A DNA stretch of 5,543 bases, taken from assembly GCA_937934465.1 (NCBI GenBank), contig CALGZO010000225.1, positions 1 to 5,543 of the forward strand. Direction: 5' to 3'. A program made the translations under genes and the position numbers. Of the stretch, positions 1 through 4,251 are shown in pieces. The stretch's first letter is position 1, and every line of letters starts with the position of its first letter. This stretch comes from an uncultured Fimbriimonadales bacterium. Lineage in GTDB: Bacteria > Armatimonadota > Fimbriimonadia > Fimbriimonadales > GBS-DC. The notes under the pieces are model-generated. The model had not been told where the DNA came from and ran no database searches. It saw only the letters and a program-made list of their open reading frames with translations.

Positions 1-653
1 GTGAGCGCACGCACATAGAGCGCGCCCACGCCCTTCGGTCCGTAAATCTTGTGCGCCGAGACGCTGAGCAGGTCGCACCCAATCGCCTCCACATCCACAG
101 GCAGCAGCCCGAAGGTCTGCACGGCGTCCACATGGAACCACACACCGCGCTCCTTGCACAGCCGCGCAATCGCCTCCACAGGCTGGAGGGTTCCAATCTC
201 GTTATTGGCGTGCATCACCGACACGAGCCAAGTCTCATCGCGCAGGCGGTCGCGCACGGCGTCGGGGTCTACCTGCCCGTAGGCGTCCACAGGGATTCGC
301 TCCACCGTGTAGCCCAGCGGTTGGAGCCACTCGGCGGCGTGCAGCACGCAGTGATGCTCGACAGCCGAGACCAAGATGTGCCTGCGGTGGGGCGGGGCTT
401 TGAGCGCGCAGCCGATGACGGCGAGGTTGCACGATTCTGTGCCTGAGGAGGTGAAGCAGATTTCGGCAGGGTCGGCGTTGAGGGCGGCGGCGAGCGTCTC
501 GCGCGCGGCGTCGATTGCCATCCGTGCGCGCCTGCCCCAGCGGTGCAGGCTGGACGGGTTGCCGAACTCGCTTTTCAAGTACGGCTCCATCGCCCTGCGC
601 ACGCGCGGGTCTAACGGCGTCGTCGCGGCGTGGTCAAGGTATATGCTGCGCAT
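1..653 (-). CDS. Cysteine desulfurase, NifS/IscS type (partial, N-terminal 217 residues)
   Basis: This is a PLP-dependent class V aminotransferase-fold enzyme. Family members remove sulfur from L-cysteine as an enzyme-bound persulfide for Fe-S cluster, thiamine or tRNA thiolation pathways in the cytoplasm. The translation begins MRSIYLDHAATTPLDP, the typical NifS start. It contains FTSSGTES (residues 67-74), the EHH segment with the PLP-stacking His at 100, HANNEIG (148-154), HVDAVQ (174-179, with the PLP-ring Asp at 176) and SAHKIYGPKG (199-208), where Lys202 should be the Schiff-base lysine. The open reading frame has no stop before the left edge, so the C-terminal half with the catalytic-cysteine loop is missing. 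The ATG shares its A with the rseP stop codon (TGATG) and no strong Shine-Dalgarno precedes it, so translation is probably coupled to rseP. Whether it is an IscS, NifS or SufS-like paralogue cannot be decided without the C terminus and downstream genes, but SAHKIYGPKG favours the NifS/IscS group. Confidence 0.95.
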   Translation of the reverse strand, partial: MRSIYLDHAATTPLDPRVRRAMEPYLKSEFGNPSSLHRWGRRARMAIDAARETLAAALNADPAEICFTSSGTESCNLAVIGCALKAPPHRRHILVSAVEHHCVLHAAEWLQPLGYTVERIPVDAYGQVDPDAVRDRLRDETWLVSVMHANNEIGTLQPVEAIARLCKERGVWFHVDAVQTFGLLPVDVEAIGCDLLSVSAHKIYGPKGVGALYVRAL

Positions 654-1726
654 CAGCGAATCAGTTTCCCCGTGATGAGTTTGTAGATATCCAGCGAGAA
701 CACGGCGACGAAAATCATCAACACAATCACCAGCCCCGCCATTTGCACCCTTGCCATCGCTTCGGGGCTGAGTTTCCGACGGCGCAACGCCTCAATCGTG
801 AAGATGAGCAGATACCCGCCGTCCAGCACGGGGATGGGCAACAGGTTGATGACGCCGAGCATTACGCTGAACTTGGCGGCGAAGTCGGCGACCTCCACCA
901 GCCCCAGCTTGGCGGTGGCGTTGGTGGCGGAGGCGATGGAGATGACGCTCCCTACCTCGTGGATGTTAGCCTGCCCGAAGACCATGCGTCGCAGCCCGTC
1001 CACAATCGCGACCGACATGCCGACGGTCATCAGCCCTGCGTGCGCCAGCACTTGGTGGAACGGCTCTTTCTTGCGCATCACATGCCACATCACGCCGATT
1101 TGCCCGATTTTGCGCGGTTGCCCGTCGATCTCGGCGTCCACCTCGCGTGGGATGACGGTGATGGTGAAGACCTCGCCGTCGCGCTCCATCGTGAGCTGGA
1201 GCGGTTTATTCGCATTCGCGCGGATAATCTCGCCTGCTTGCTCGGTGGTCTTCACAGGCTCGCCGTTGATAGATCGCAAGATGTCGCCCGTGCGCAGTCC
1301 TGCCTGCTGCGCTGGCGAATCGGGCATCACCAGGCGCACTTGGGGCGTAGGGTCATCCAGCGAGGGTAGCCCTGCCGTCATGCCAATCACCACGAACAGC
1401 AGGAACCCAAACAGAATGCTCGCCACTGGACCCGCCAGCACTGTCAGGAAACGCGCGTGCAGCGGCTTGCTCTGGAAACTGCCCTCGAGATGCTCCTCGT
1501 CGGGCATCATGCCGGGGATTTTGACGAACCCGCCGACGGGGAGGGCGCGGATTGTATAGAGCGTGCCGTCGCGCCCGCGCCACAGGCGCAGCAAAATCGG
1601 CCCGATGCCAATCGCGAACTCCTCGACCTTCATTTTGAACCGCTTGGCGACCCACATGTGTCCGAACTCATGCGCCGCCACCAGCAGCGTGAATATCCCC
1701 ACCAAGTAAATCGCTGTGAGCAACAT
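653..1726 (-). CDS. rseP: RIP zinc metalloprotease RseP (site-2 protease)
   Basis: This is an intramembrane zinc protease of the M50B family. Relatives cleave anti-sigma factors and leftover signal peptides within the inner membrane. The 357-residue length is normal for compact bacterial RseP proteins with one PDZ domain. An N-terminal membrane segment (about 2-18) leads into the zinc-binding HEFGH motif (19-23). The conserved LPVGGFVKIPGM stretch (62-73), LAGPVASI (97-104) and a second hydrophobic segment (about 97-118) follow. A PDZ domain covers roughly 128-195, including SPAQQAGLRTGDIL. The third metal-ligand region NLLPIPVLDGG (294-304) and a C-terminal membrane segment (about 329-346) complete the fold. 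The ATG at 1726 has GAGGT nine bases upstream. It overlaps the downstream cysteine desulfurase by one base, and it lies downstream of dxr on the same strand but separated by the remnant and repeat region. All signature residues are present, so it should be active. Confidence 0.96.
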   Translation of the reverse strand: MLLTAIYLVGIFTLLVAAHEFGHMWVAKRFKMKVEEFAIGIGPILLRLWRGRDGTLYTIRALPVGGFVKIPGMMPDEEHLEGSFQSKPLHARFLTVLAGPVASILFGFLLFVVIGMTAGLPSLDDPTPQVRLVMPDSPAQQAGLRTGDILRSINGEPVKTTEQAGEIIRANANKPLQLTMERDGEVFTITVIPREVDAEIDGQPRKIGQIGVMWHVMRKKEPFHQVLAHAGLMTVGMSVAIVDGLRRMVFGQANIHEVGSVISIASATNATAKLGLVEVADFAAKFSVMLGVINLLPIPVLDGGYLLIFTIEALRRRKLSPEAMARVQMAGLVIVLMIFVAVFSLDIYKLITGKLIR

Positions 1727-1735
1727 CGTTTGGAT

Positions 1736-1740
1736 ACCTC
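1736..1740 (-). promoter_or_regulatory. Ribosome-binding site of rseP
   Basis: GAGGT on the minus strand lies nine bases upstream of the ATG at 1726-1724. It supports that start over the other in-frame start codons nearby. Confidence 0.65.
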
Positions 1741-1773
1741 AAGCGTTCGGAGCCTCGTTGAAGGCTACCCTAT

Positions 1774-1803
1774 ATTATGGCATAAACGCAGGCAGGAACG
1801 CAA
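1774..1803 (-). promoter_or_regulatory. Putative extended -10 promoter for rseP and the cysteine desulfurase
   Basis: On the minus strand, CATAAT (1779-1774) matches five of six bases of the sigma-70 -10 consensus. It is directly preceded by TGC (1782-1780), giving an extended -10. A weak -35 candidate, TTGCGT (1803-1798), lies 18 bases upstream. The predicted start would leave a leader of about 40 bases before the rseP ATG, containing the GAGGT ribosome-binding site. This is a pattern reading only. Confidence 0.5.
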
Positions 1804-1807
1804 ATCT

Positions 1808-2335
1808 GTCGGAGGGCGTTCGGGCGGCGGTGGTGCGCGCGCCTTCCGATGGAGCGTGGCTGGTGGAATGGAGAACCTTGGCTCGTTGGGCGGCAGTGAA
1901 ATCCGAACCTACGGGGTCACTAACAACGGCACGGTGGTGGTCGGCATGGCGCGGAACTCTGGCGGTCAGTGGCGCGCGTTCCGTTGGACACCCGCGAACG
2001 GCGTGGAAGACCTGAACTCTGTGTACGCTCGCTTGCTGACACGCAACGCCGTGCTGGCGGGAGCCTACGCTATTTCGCCCGATGGACGCTACATTGTCGG
2101 CTGGGGCGCGCAGCCAGGAGGGGGTAATCGGGCGTTCCTGCTCGATACGCGCTGCCTCACGCATAACGGCGATGTGGACGAAAACGGCTGCGTCGATGAC
2201 GCGGATTTGCTGGCTATCCTGTTCGCATTTGGAGAGCAGGGAGAGGTGCTGGGGCGCATCGATGTGAACTGCGACGGCGTGGTCGACGATGCGGACTTGC
2301 TACAGGTGCTGTTCAACTTCGGTAGCGGATGCTAA
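1808..2335 (+). pseudogene. 5'-truncated HAF-repeat protein with dockerin-like C-terminal tail
   Basis: The recognisable protein begins near 1808 (VGGRSGGGG) and ends at TAA 2333-2335. It contains HAF-type repeats: ARAFRW (1835-1852), NLGSLGG, then WRAFRW (1970-1987) about 45 codons later, and a diverged third unit (RAFLLDT, from 2129). A dockerin-like tail follows with two EF-hand-type calcium loops, DVDENGCVDDAD (2171-2206) and DVNCDGVVDDAD (2261-2296), each followed by DLL and FG residues. Four cysteines punctuate the tail, ending in GSGC. Intact proteins of this type have a signal peptide and several more repeats. Here the first repeat is cut just upstream of its AFRW motif, no secretion signal is present, and the only nearby in-frame starts (GTG 1856, ATG 1868) lie inside the repeat without a clear ribosome-binding site. 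The frame stays open leftwards to 1457, but that stretch is antisense to rseP. I read it as a gene remnant; a short expressed protein from ATG 1868 (155 residues) cannot be excluded. Confidence 0.75.
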
Positions 2336-2343
2336 TCGGAGAT

Positions 2344-2358
2344 GAGCGCCTCCCGCTC
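2344..2358. repeat. Small inverted repeat after the remnant stop
   Basis: Arms GAGCG and CGCTC enclose the loop CCTCC, nine bases after the TAA of the HAF remnant. The 5-bp stem has no following T-run, so it is not a convincing intrinsic terminator. Confidence 0.3.
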
Positions 2359-2364
2359 AGGTGC

Positions 2365-2382
2365 GCCGCCATTCGTGGCGTC
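2365..2382 (-). repeat. Class D palindrome, reverse orientation (D1)
   Basis: Read on the minus strand this is GACGCCA, loop CGAA, then TGGCGGC, the same element as D4 at 2884-2901 apart from one base in the right arm. It is the only class D copy on the left side of the field and lies in the opposite orientation to the others. Confidence 0.7.
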
Positions 2383-2391
2383 GGGCAAGCG

Positions 2392-2443
2392 ATGACAGGC
2401 GTTGGGCAGTGCTTGTCATAGCGAGCGCAGTGAGGCATCTTCT
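2392..2443. repeat. CHSERSE-type dispersed repeat
   Basis: The segment from 2414, TGTCATAGCGAGCGCAGTGA, followed by GGCATCTTCT, reads CHSERSEASS in one frame. I recognise it as a member of a short dispersed repeat seen in many unrelated bacterial genomes and often mistranslated as protein. An inverted ATGACA (2392-2397) faces TGTCAT (2414-2419) across 16 bases and may be part of the element. No coding role is supported. Confidence 0.65.
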
Positions 2444-2470
2444 GGGCTGCCGCCGTCTGATTTCCCGAAC

Positions 2471-2505
2471 GCTCTTGCGATGCCAAGAATGGCGGGCGCA
2501 AGAGC
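2471..2505. repeat. Class D palindrome with long outer stem (D2)
   Basis: An outer 9-bp stem, GCTCTTGCG (2471-2479) with CGCAAGAGC (2497-2505), encloses an inner GCCA, AGAA loop, TGGC hairpin (2482-2493). This is the longest stem in the array. It differs from other D copies in its outer arms while keeping the core GCCA-N4-TGGC. Confidence 0.75.
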
Positions 2506-2514
2506 GCAAGTGTG

Positions 2515-2536
2515 GCTTGGACATTCTTGTCCAAGC
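2515..2536. repeat. Class A hairpin (A1)
   Basis: Arms GCTTGGAC and GTCCAAGC form a perfect 8-bp stem around loop ATTCTT. Identical to A2 and A4. Confidence 0.9.
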
Positions 2537-2551
2537 GTTGTTCGCCTCGTG

Positions 2552-2573
2552 GCTTGGACATTCTTGTCCAAGC
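2552..2573. repeat. Class A hairpin (A2)
   Basis: Identical 22-base copy of A1, beginning 37 bases after it. The two are not separated by C or D elements, the only such A-A junction in the array. Confidence 0.9.
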
Positions 2574-2580
2574 ACACCCT

Positions 2581-2636
2581 GTCGGCGGGGACGCTTTATG
2601 ACGCCCAAACGGGTGCGACGACATTCCTGTCGTCGC
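2581..2636. repeat. 56-base direct repeat, copy 1 (C'-D'-B1)
   Basis: This copy is identical over 56 bases to 2694-2749, 113 bases downstream. It contains a C left half (GTCGGCGGGGACG), a small D-like hairpin (ACGCCC, AAAC, GGGTGC with one G-T pair) and a complete class B hairpin at 2615-2636. Flanks differ on both sides, so the boundaries are sharp. Confidence 0.9.
2615..2636. repeat. Class B hairpin (B1)
   Basis: Arms GCGACGAC and GTCGTCGC form a perfect 8-bp stem around loop ATTCCT. It has the same length, near-identical loop and the same apical GAC/GTC pairs as class A, but three stem pairs are exchanged. Confidence 0.9.
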
Positions 2637-2643
2637 AGAATCC

Positions 2644-2657
2644 GTCAGCAGGATGCT
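2644..2657. repeat. Decayed class C left half
   Basis: GTCAGCAGGATGCT resembles GTCGGCAGGGACGCT of the C elements with two substitutions and one missing base. Its place directly after B1 fits the recurring B-to-C order. Confidence 0.45.
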
Positions 2658-2664
2658 CCAAGTG

Positions 2665-2686
2665 GCTTGAACATCCCTGCCCAAGC
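2665..2686. repeat. Class A hairpin, degenerate (A3)
   Basis: GCTTGAAC, ATCCCT, GCCCAAGC matches class A but has two mismatched pairs near the loop. It keeps the downstream linker AGTTCT that also follows A4. Confidence 0.75.
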
Positions 2687-2693
2687 AGTTCTC

Positions 2694-2749
2694 GTCGGCG
2701 GGGACGCTTTATGACGCCCAAACGGGTGCGACGACATTCCTGTCGTCGC
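2694..2749. repeat. 56-base direct repeat, copy 2 (C'-D'-B2)
   Basis: Exact copy of 2581-2636. The class B hairpin B2 occupies 2728-2749. Confidence 0.9.
2728..2749. repeat. Class B hairpin (B2)
   Basis: Identical to B1: arms GCGACGAC and GTCGTCGC around loop ATTCCT. Confidence 0.9.
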
Positions 2750-2776
2750 GGGTTTTATCGGCGGGGACGGCGGTGT

Positions 2777-2800
2777 TGCGACGCCAAGAAAGGCGTCGCA
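2777..2800. repeat. Class D hairpin (D3)
   Basis: Arms TGCGACGCC and GGCGTCGCA form a perfect 9-bp stem around AAGAAA. It is preceded by a C left half (from 2758) and followed seven bases later by A4. Confidence 0.85.
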
Positions 2801-2806
2801 CCTGTG

Positions 2807-2828
2807 GCTTGGACATTCTTGTCCAAGC
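2807..2828. repeat. Class A hairpin (A4)
   Basis: Identical to A1 and A2. It is followed by linker AGTTCT and the first complete class C element. Confidence 0.9.
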
Positions 2829-2834
2829 AGTTCT

Positions 2835-2859
2835 CGTCGGCAGGGACGCCGACGCTACG
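2835..2859 (-). repeat. REP-like class C hairpin with GTAG foot (C1)
   Basis: On the plus strand CGTCGGC, AGGGA and CGCCGACG form a 7-bp stem (6-base loop AGGGAC), followed by CTACG. On the minus strand GTAG (2858-2855) therefore lies one base 5' of the hairpin, the arrangement typical of REP elements recognised by RAYT (TnpA-REP) proteins. Confidence 0.8.
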
Positions 2860-2883
2860 AAGGACAGCGTACTGCGCTTGCAC

Positions 2884-2901
2884 GACGCCACGAATGGCGT
2901 C
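2884..2901 (+). repeat. Class D hairpin (D4)
   Basis: Arms GACGCCA and TGGCGTC form a perfect 7-bp stem around CGAA. It lies between C1 and C2. Confidence 0.85.
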
Positions 2902-2915
2902 ACACCAGCGTTGCT

Positions 2916-2940
2916 CGTCGGCGGGGACGCCGACGCTACG
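2916..2940 (-). repeat. REP-like class C hairpin with GTAG foot (C2)
   Basis: Arms CGTCGGCG and CGCCGACG form a perfect 8-bp stem around the tetraloop GGGA. On the minus strand GTAG lies at 2939-2936, at the 5' foot of the stem. Confidence 0.85.
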
Positions 2941-2971
2941 GGTGTGTCGTCGGCGGGGACGCCGACGCTAC
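2941..2971 (-). repeat. 31-base tandem-like unit, copy 1, containing REP-like hairpin C3
   Basis: The unit is GGTGTGT followed by a C element (2948-2972) with a perfect 8-bp stem, loop GGGA, and minus-strand GTAG at 2971-2968. It recurs at 2980-3010 with a single base difference (G2954 against A2993). Confidence 0.85.
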
Positions 2972-2979
2972 GAGGGTTT

Positions 2980-3010
2980 GGTGTGTCGTCGGCAGGGACG
3001 CCGACGCTAC
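2980..3010 (-). repeat. 31-base tandem-like unit, copy 2, containing REP-like hairpin C4 at the dxr stop
   Basis: The C4 hairpin (2987-3006) carries the A variant in the loop region, as C1 does. Minus-strand GTAG occupies 3010-3007, and its TAG is the stop codon of dxr. The hairpin therefore begins one base after the dxr stop in the mRNA. Confidence 0.85.
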
Positions 3011-4146
3011 AGCGTGCGAGTAAAGAGCCTCTCCTGCAGATACTCTCGTGCCCAGCGGTCGGCATCGAGGGCGTTCTCCAGCGTGGCGGGTTGAGGGGCG
3101 TGCGCCGCCATCACCTGCTCCACCAAGCGCGGGATGTCGGTGAAGCGAACCTGACGCTTCAAAAACGCACGCACGGCGACTTCGTTGGCGGCGTTCAGCA
3201 CGGTGGTCATCGTGCCGCCCACACGCGCCGCCGCATACGCCAACTCCAAGCACGGATAGCGCGCGGGGTCGGGCGTCTCGAAACTCAGCGACCCTATCTG
3301 TTCCAAGCGCAGGCGCGGCAGGGCGGTGTCAGCGCGGTCGGGATACAGCAGCGCGTACTGAATCGGCAGGCGCATGTCGGGCAGGCTCAGCTGCCCAATC
3401 ACCGAGCCGTCCGCGAACTCCACCAGCGCATGCACGATGCTCTGCGGGTGAATCAGCACCTCCACCTGCTCCAGTTCCAAGCCGAACAGATGCTGCGCCT
3501 CGATGACCTCCAGCCCCTTGTTCATCATCGTGGCGGAGTCGACGGTGATTTTCGCGCCCATGTCCCAGTTGGGGTGTTTGAGAGCCTCCTCGACGGTGAT
3601 GGCGTCGAAGGTGTCCAGCGGGCGCGTGCGGAACGGTCCACCCGAAGCTGTGAGGATGAGCCGCGCGACCTGCTCGCGTTTGCCCGCGAGCATCGCTTGG
3701 AACGCGCCAGAATGCTCGCTATCGATGGGCAGGAGGGGCGCGTTATGCTGGCGCGCTGTACGCATCACGACCTCGCCAGCGGCGACCAACACCTCTTTGG
3801 TGGCGAGCGCAACGGTCTTGCCCGCCTCCAGCGCAGCGAGCGTCGGCTGGAGCGCAATCGCGCCGCCCAACGCCACGACCACGATGTCCACATCCGCGCG
3901 CTGCGCCATCGCGCATAGCCCCTCCACCCCCGTGTAGAGCGTCAGCCCCGCCATCGAGGCATTCGGAGGCGGCTCGATAAGCCCCACAGTGCGCACCCCC
4001 AGACTCGTCGCCTGATTCAACAATGCCTTGTAGTCGCGATAGGTCGCCAAGCCCACGATTTGCAACCTGTGAGGCAACCGACACGCCACATCCAGCGTCT
4101 GCTTTCCAATCGAGCCAGTAGAACCCAGCACCAAAACACGGCGCAT
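3007..4146 (-). CDS. dxr: 1-deoxy-D-xylulose 5-phosphate reductoisomerase
   Basis: This enzyme converts 1-deoxy-D-xylulose 5-phosphate to 2-C-methyl-D-erythritol 4-phosphate with NADPH and a divalent metal, the committed step of the MEP isoprenoid pathway and the target of fosmidomycin. The 379-residue product has the NADPH-binding LGSTGSIG (7-14), TKE at 116-118 where most relatives have NKE, metal ligands in IDSEH (Asp142, Glu144) and NKGLE (Glu213), the substrate-phosphate segment TASGGPFR (166-173), HPNWDMG (191-197, active-site loop) and HPQSIVHALVEFADGSVIGQ (233-252). The start at ATG 4146 places the dinucleotide motif directly at the N terminus. The longer frame from 4257 would add 37 unlikely residues across the intergenic region and is rejected. 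The Shine-Dalgarno is weak (GGGG, 13 bases upstream). Its TAG stop lies within a REP-like hairpin, and rseP, a common neighbour of dxr, lies 1.28 kb downstream on the same strand. Confidence 0.97.
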   Translation of the reverse strand: MRRVLVLGSTGSIGKQTLDVACRLPHRLQIVGLATYRDYKALLNQATSLGVRTVGLIEPPPNASMAGLTLYTGVEGLCAMAQRADVDIVVVALGGAIALQPTLAALEAGKTVALATKEVLVAAGEVVMRTARQHNAPLLPIDSEHSGAFQAMLAGKREQVARLILTASGGPFRTRPLDTFDAITVEEALKHPNWDMGAKITVDSATMMNKGLEVIEAQHLFGLELEQVEVLIHPQSIVHALVEFADGSVIGQLSLPDMRLPIQYALLYPDRADTALPRLRLEQIGSLSFETPDPARYPCLELAYAAARVGGTMTTVLNAANEVAVRAFLKRQVRFTDIPRLVEQVMAAHAPQPATLENALDADRWAREYLQERLFTRTL

Positions 4147-4178
4147 TGAGCAAAGGATACCCCAAGTGGCACAAAACG

Positions 4179-4187
4179 TGCTATGAT
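4179..4187 (+). promoter_or_regulatory. Putative extended -10 for the metalloprotease gene
   Basis: TGC followed by TATGAT (five of six matches to TATAAT) forms an extended -10 with no recognisable -35. Transcription would start near 4194, leaving a leader of about 58 bases before the ATG at 4252. A short inverted repeat, GCAC (4169-4172) with GTGC (4178-4181), overlaps it. No clear promoter for divergent dxr was found in the same 105-base gap. Confidence 0.45.
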
Positions 4188-4238
4188 GCGCTTGTGGCGT
4201 GCGATAGCGCGCCCGAAGGTGGTTGTTTGCAATCACGC

Positions 4239-4245
4239 AGGAGGT
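4239..4245 (+). promoter_or_regulatory. Consensus ribosome-binding site of the metalloprotease gene
   Basis: AGGAGGT is a full Shine-Dalgarno match six bases before ATG 4252. It fixes that start and is the strongest translation signal in the window. Confidence 0.85.
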
Positions 4246-4251
4246 CAACTT

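Larger units (their letters stand above)
2471..3010. repeat. Modular array of short hairpin repeats between the HAF remnant and dxr
   Basis: This 540-base stretch is packed with perfect or near-perfect hairpins of four classes. In plus orientation the order is D2, A1, A2, C', D', B1, a decayed C (2644-2657), A3, C', D', B2, C'' (from 2758), D3, A4, C1, D4, C2, C3, C4. C elements tend to be followed by D, D by A or B, and A or B by C, so the array looks built from a recurring C-D-A/B unit with losses. Linkers are also shared: AGTTCT joins A3 to C' and A4 to C1. Frames through the array read as repetitive peptides (for example AWTFLSK), a by-product of the repeats and not evidence of a gene. 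The arrangement is comparable to REP/BIME clusters. It lies downstream of dxr and could protect or terminate its mRNA, but none of the hairpins has a T-run. Confidence 0.85.

Noticed and set aside
515..1369. Plus-strand 284-codon open frame
   Set aside because: It is antisense to the desulfurase start and rseP. The peptide is His- and Gln-rich low-complexity sequence without any domain.
1457..1807. N-terminal extension of the HAF remnant back to ATG 1457
   Set aside because: The extension is antisense to the 5' half of rseP and the rseP promoter region, contains no HAF motif or signal peptide, and stays open only by chance in GC-rich DNA.
2777..3006. Intrinsic terminators formed by the strong hairpins
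   Set aside because: None of the stems is followed by a T-run on either strand, so canonical Rho-independent termination is not supported, although other 3'-end roles remain possible.
2471..3010. CRISPR array
   Set aside because: The repeats are of several classes, are palindromic and are unequally spaced. Intervals are made of other repeats, not unique spacers of constant length, and no cas gene is present.
2709..3065. Minus-strand 118-codon open frame with repeated VGVPADDTP-like peptides
   Set aside because: The peptide periodicity is just the class C repeat translated, and the frame starts inside the dxr coding region.
2402..3094. Plus-strand 230-codon open frame through the repeat field (CHSERSE..., AWTFLSK...)
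   Set aside because: The translation is made entirely of repeat-derived peptides, with the same hairpins read in different frames. It runs into antisense dxr, and no ribosome-binding site or domain is visible.
2773..3918. Plus-strand 381-codon open frame
   Set aside because: It crosses the hairpin array and continues antisense to dxr, whose conserved motifs on the minus strand are unmistakable. The long frame is a GC-rich shadow.
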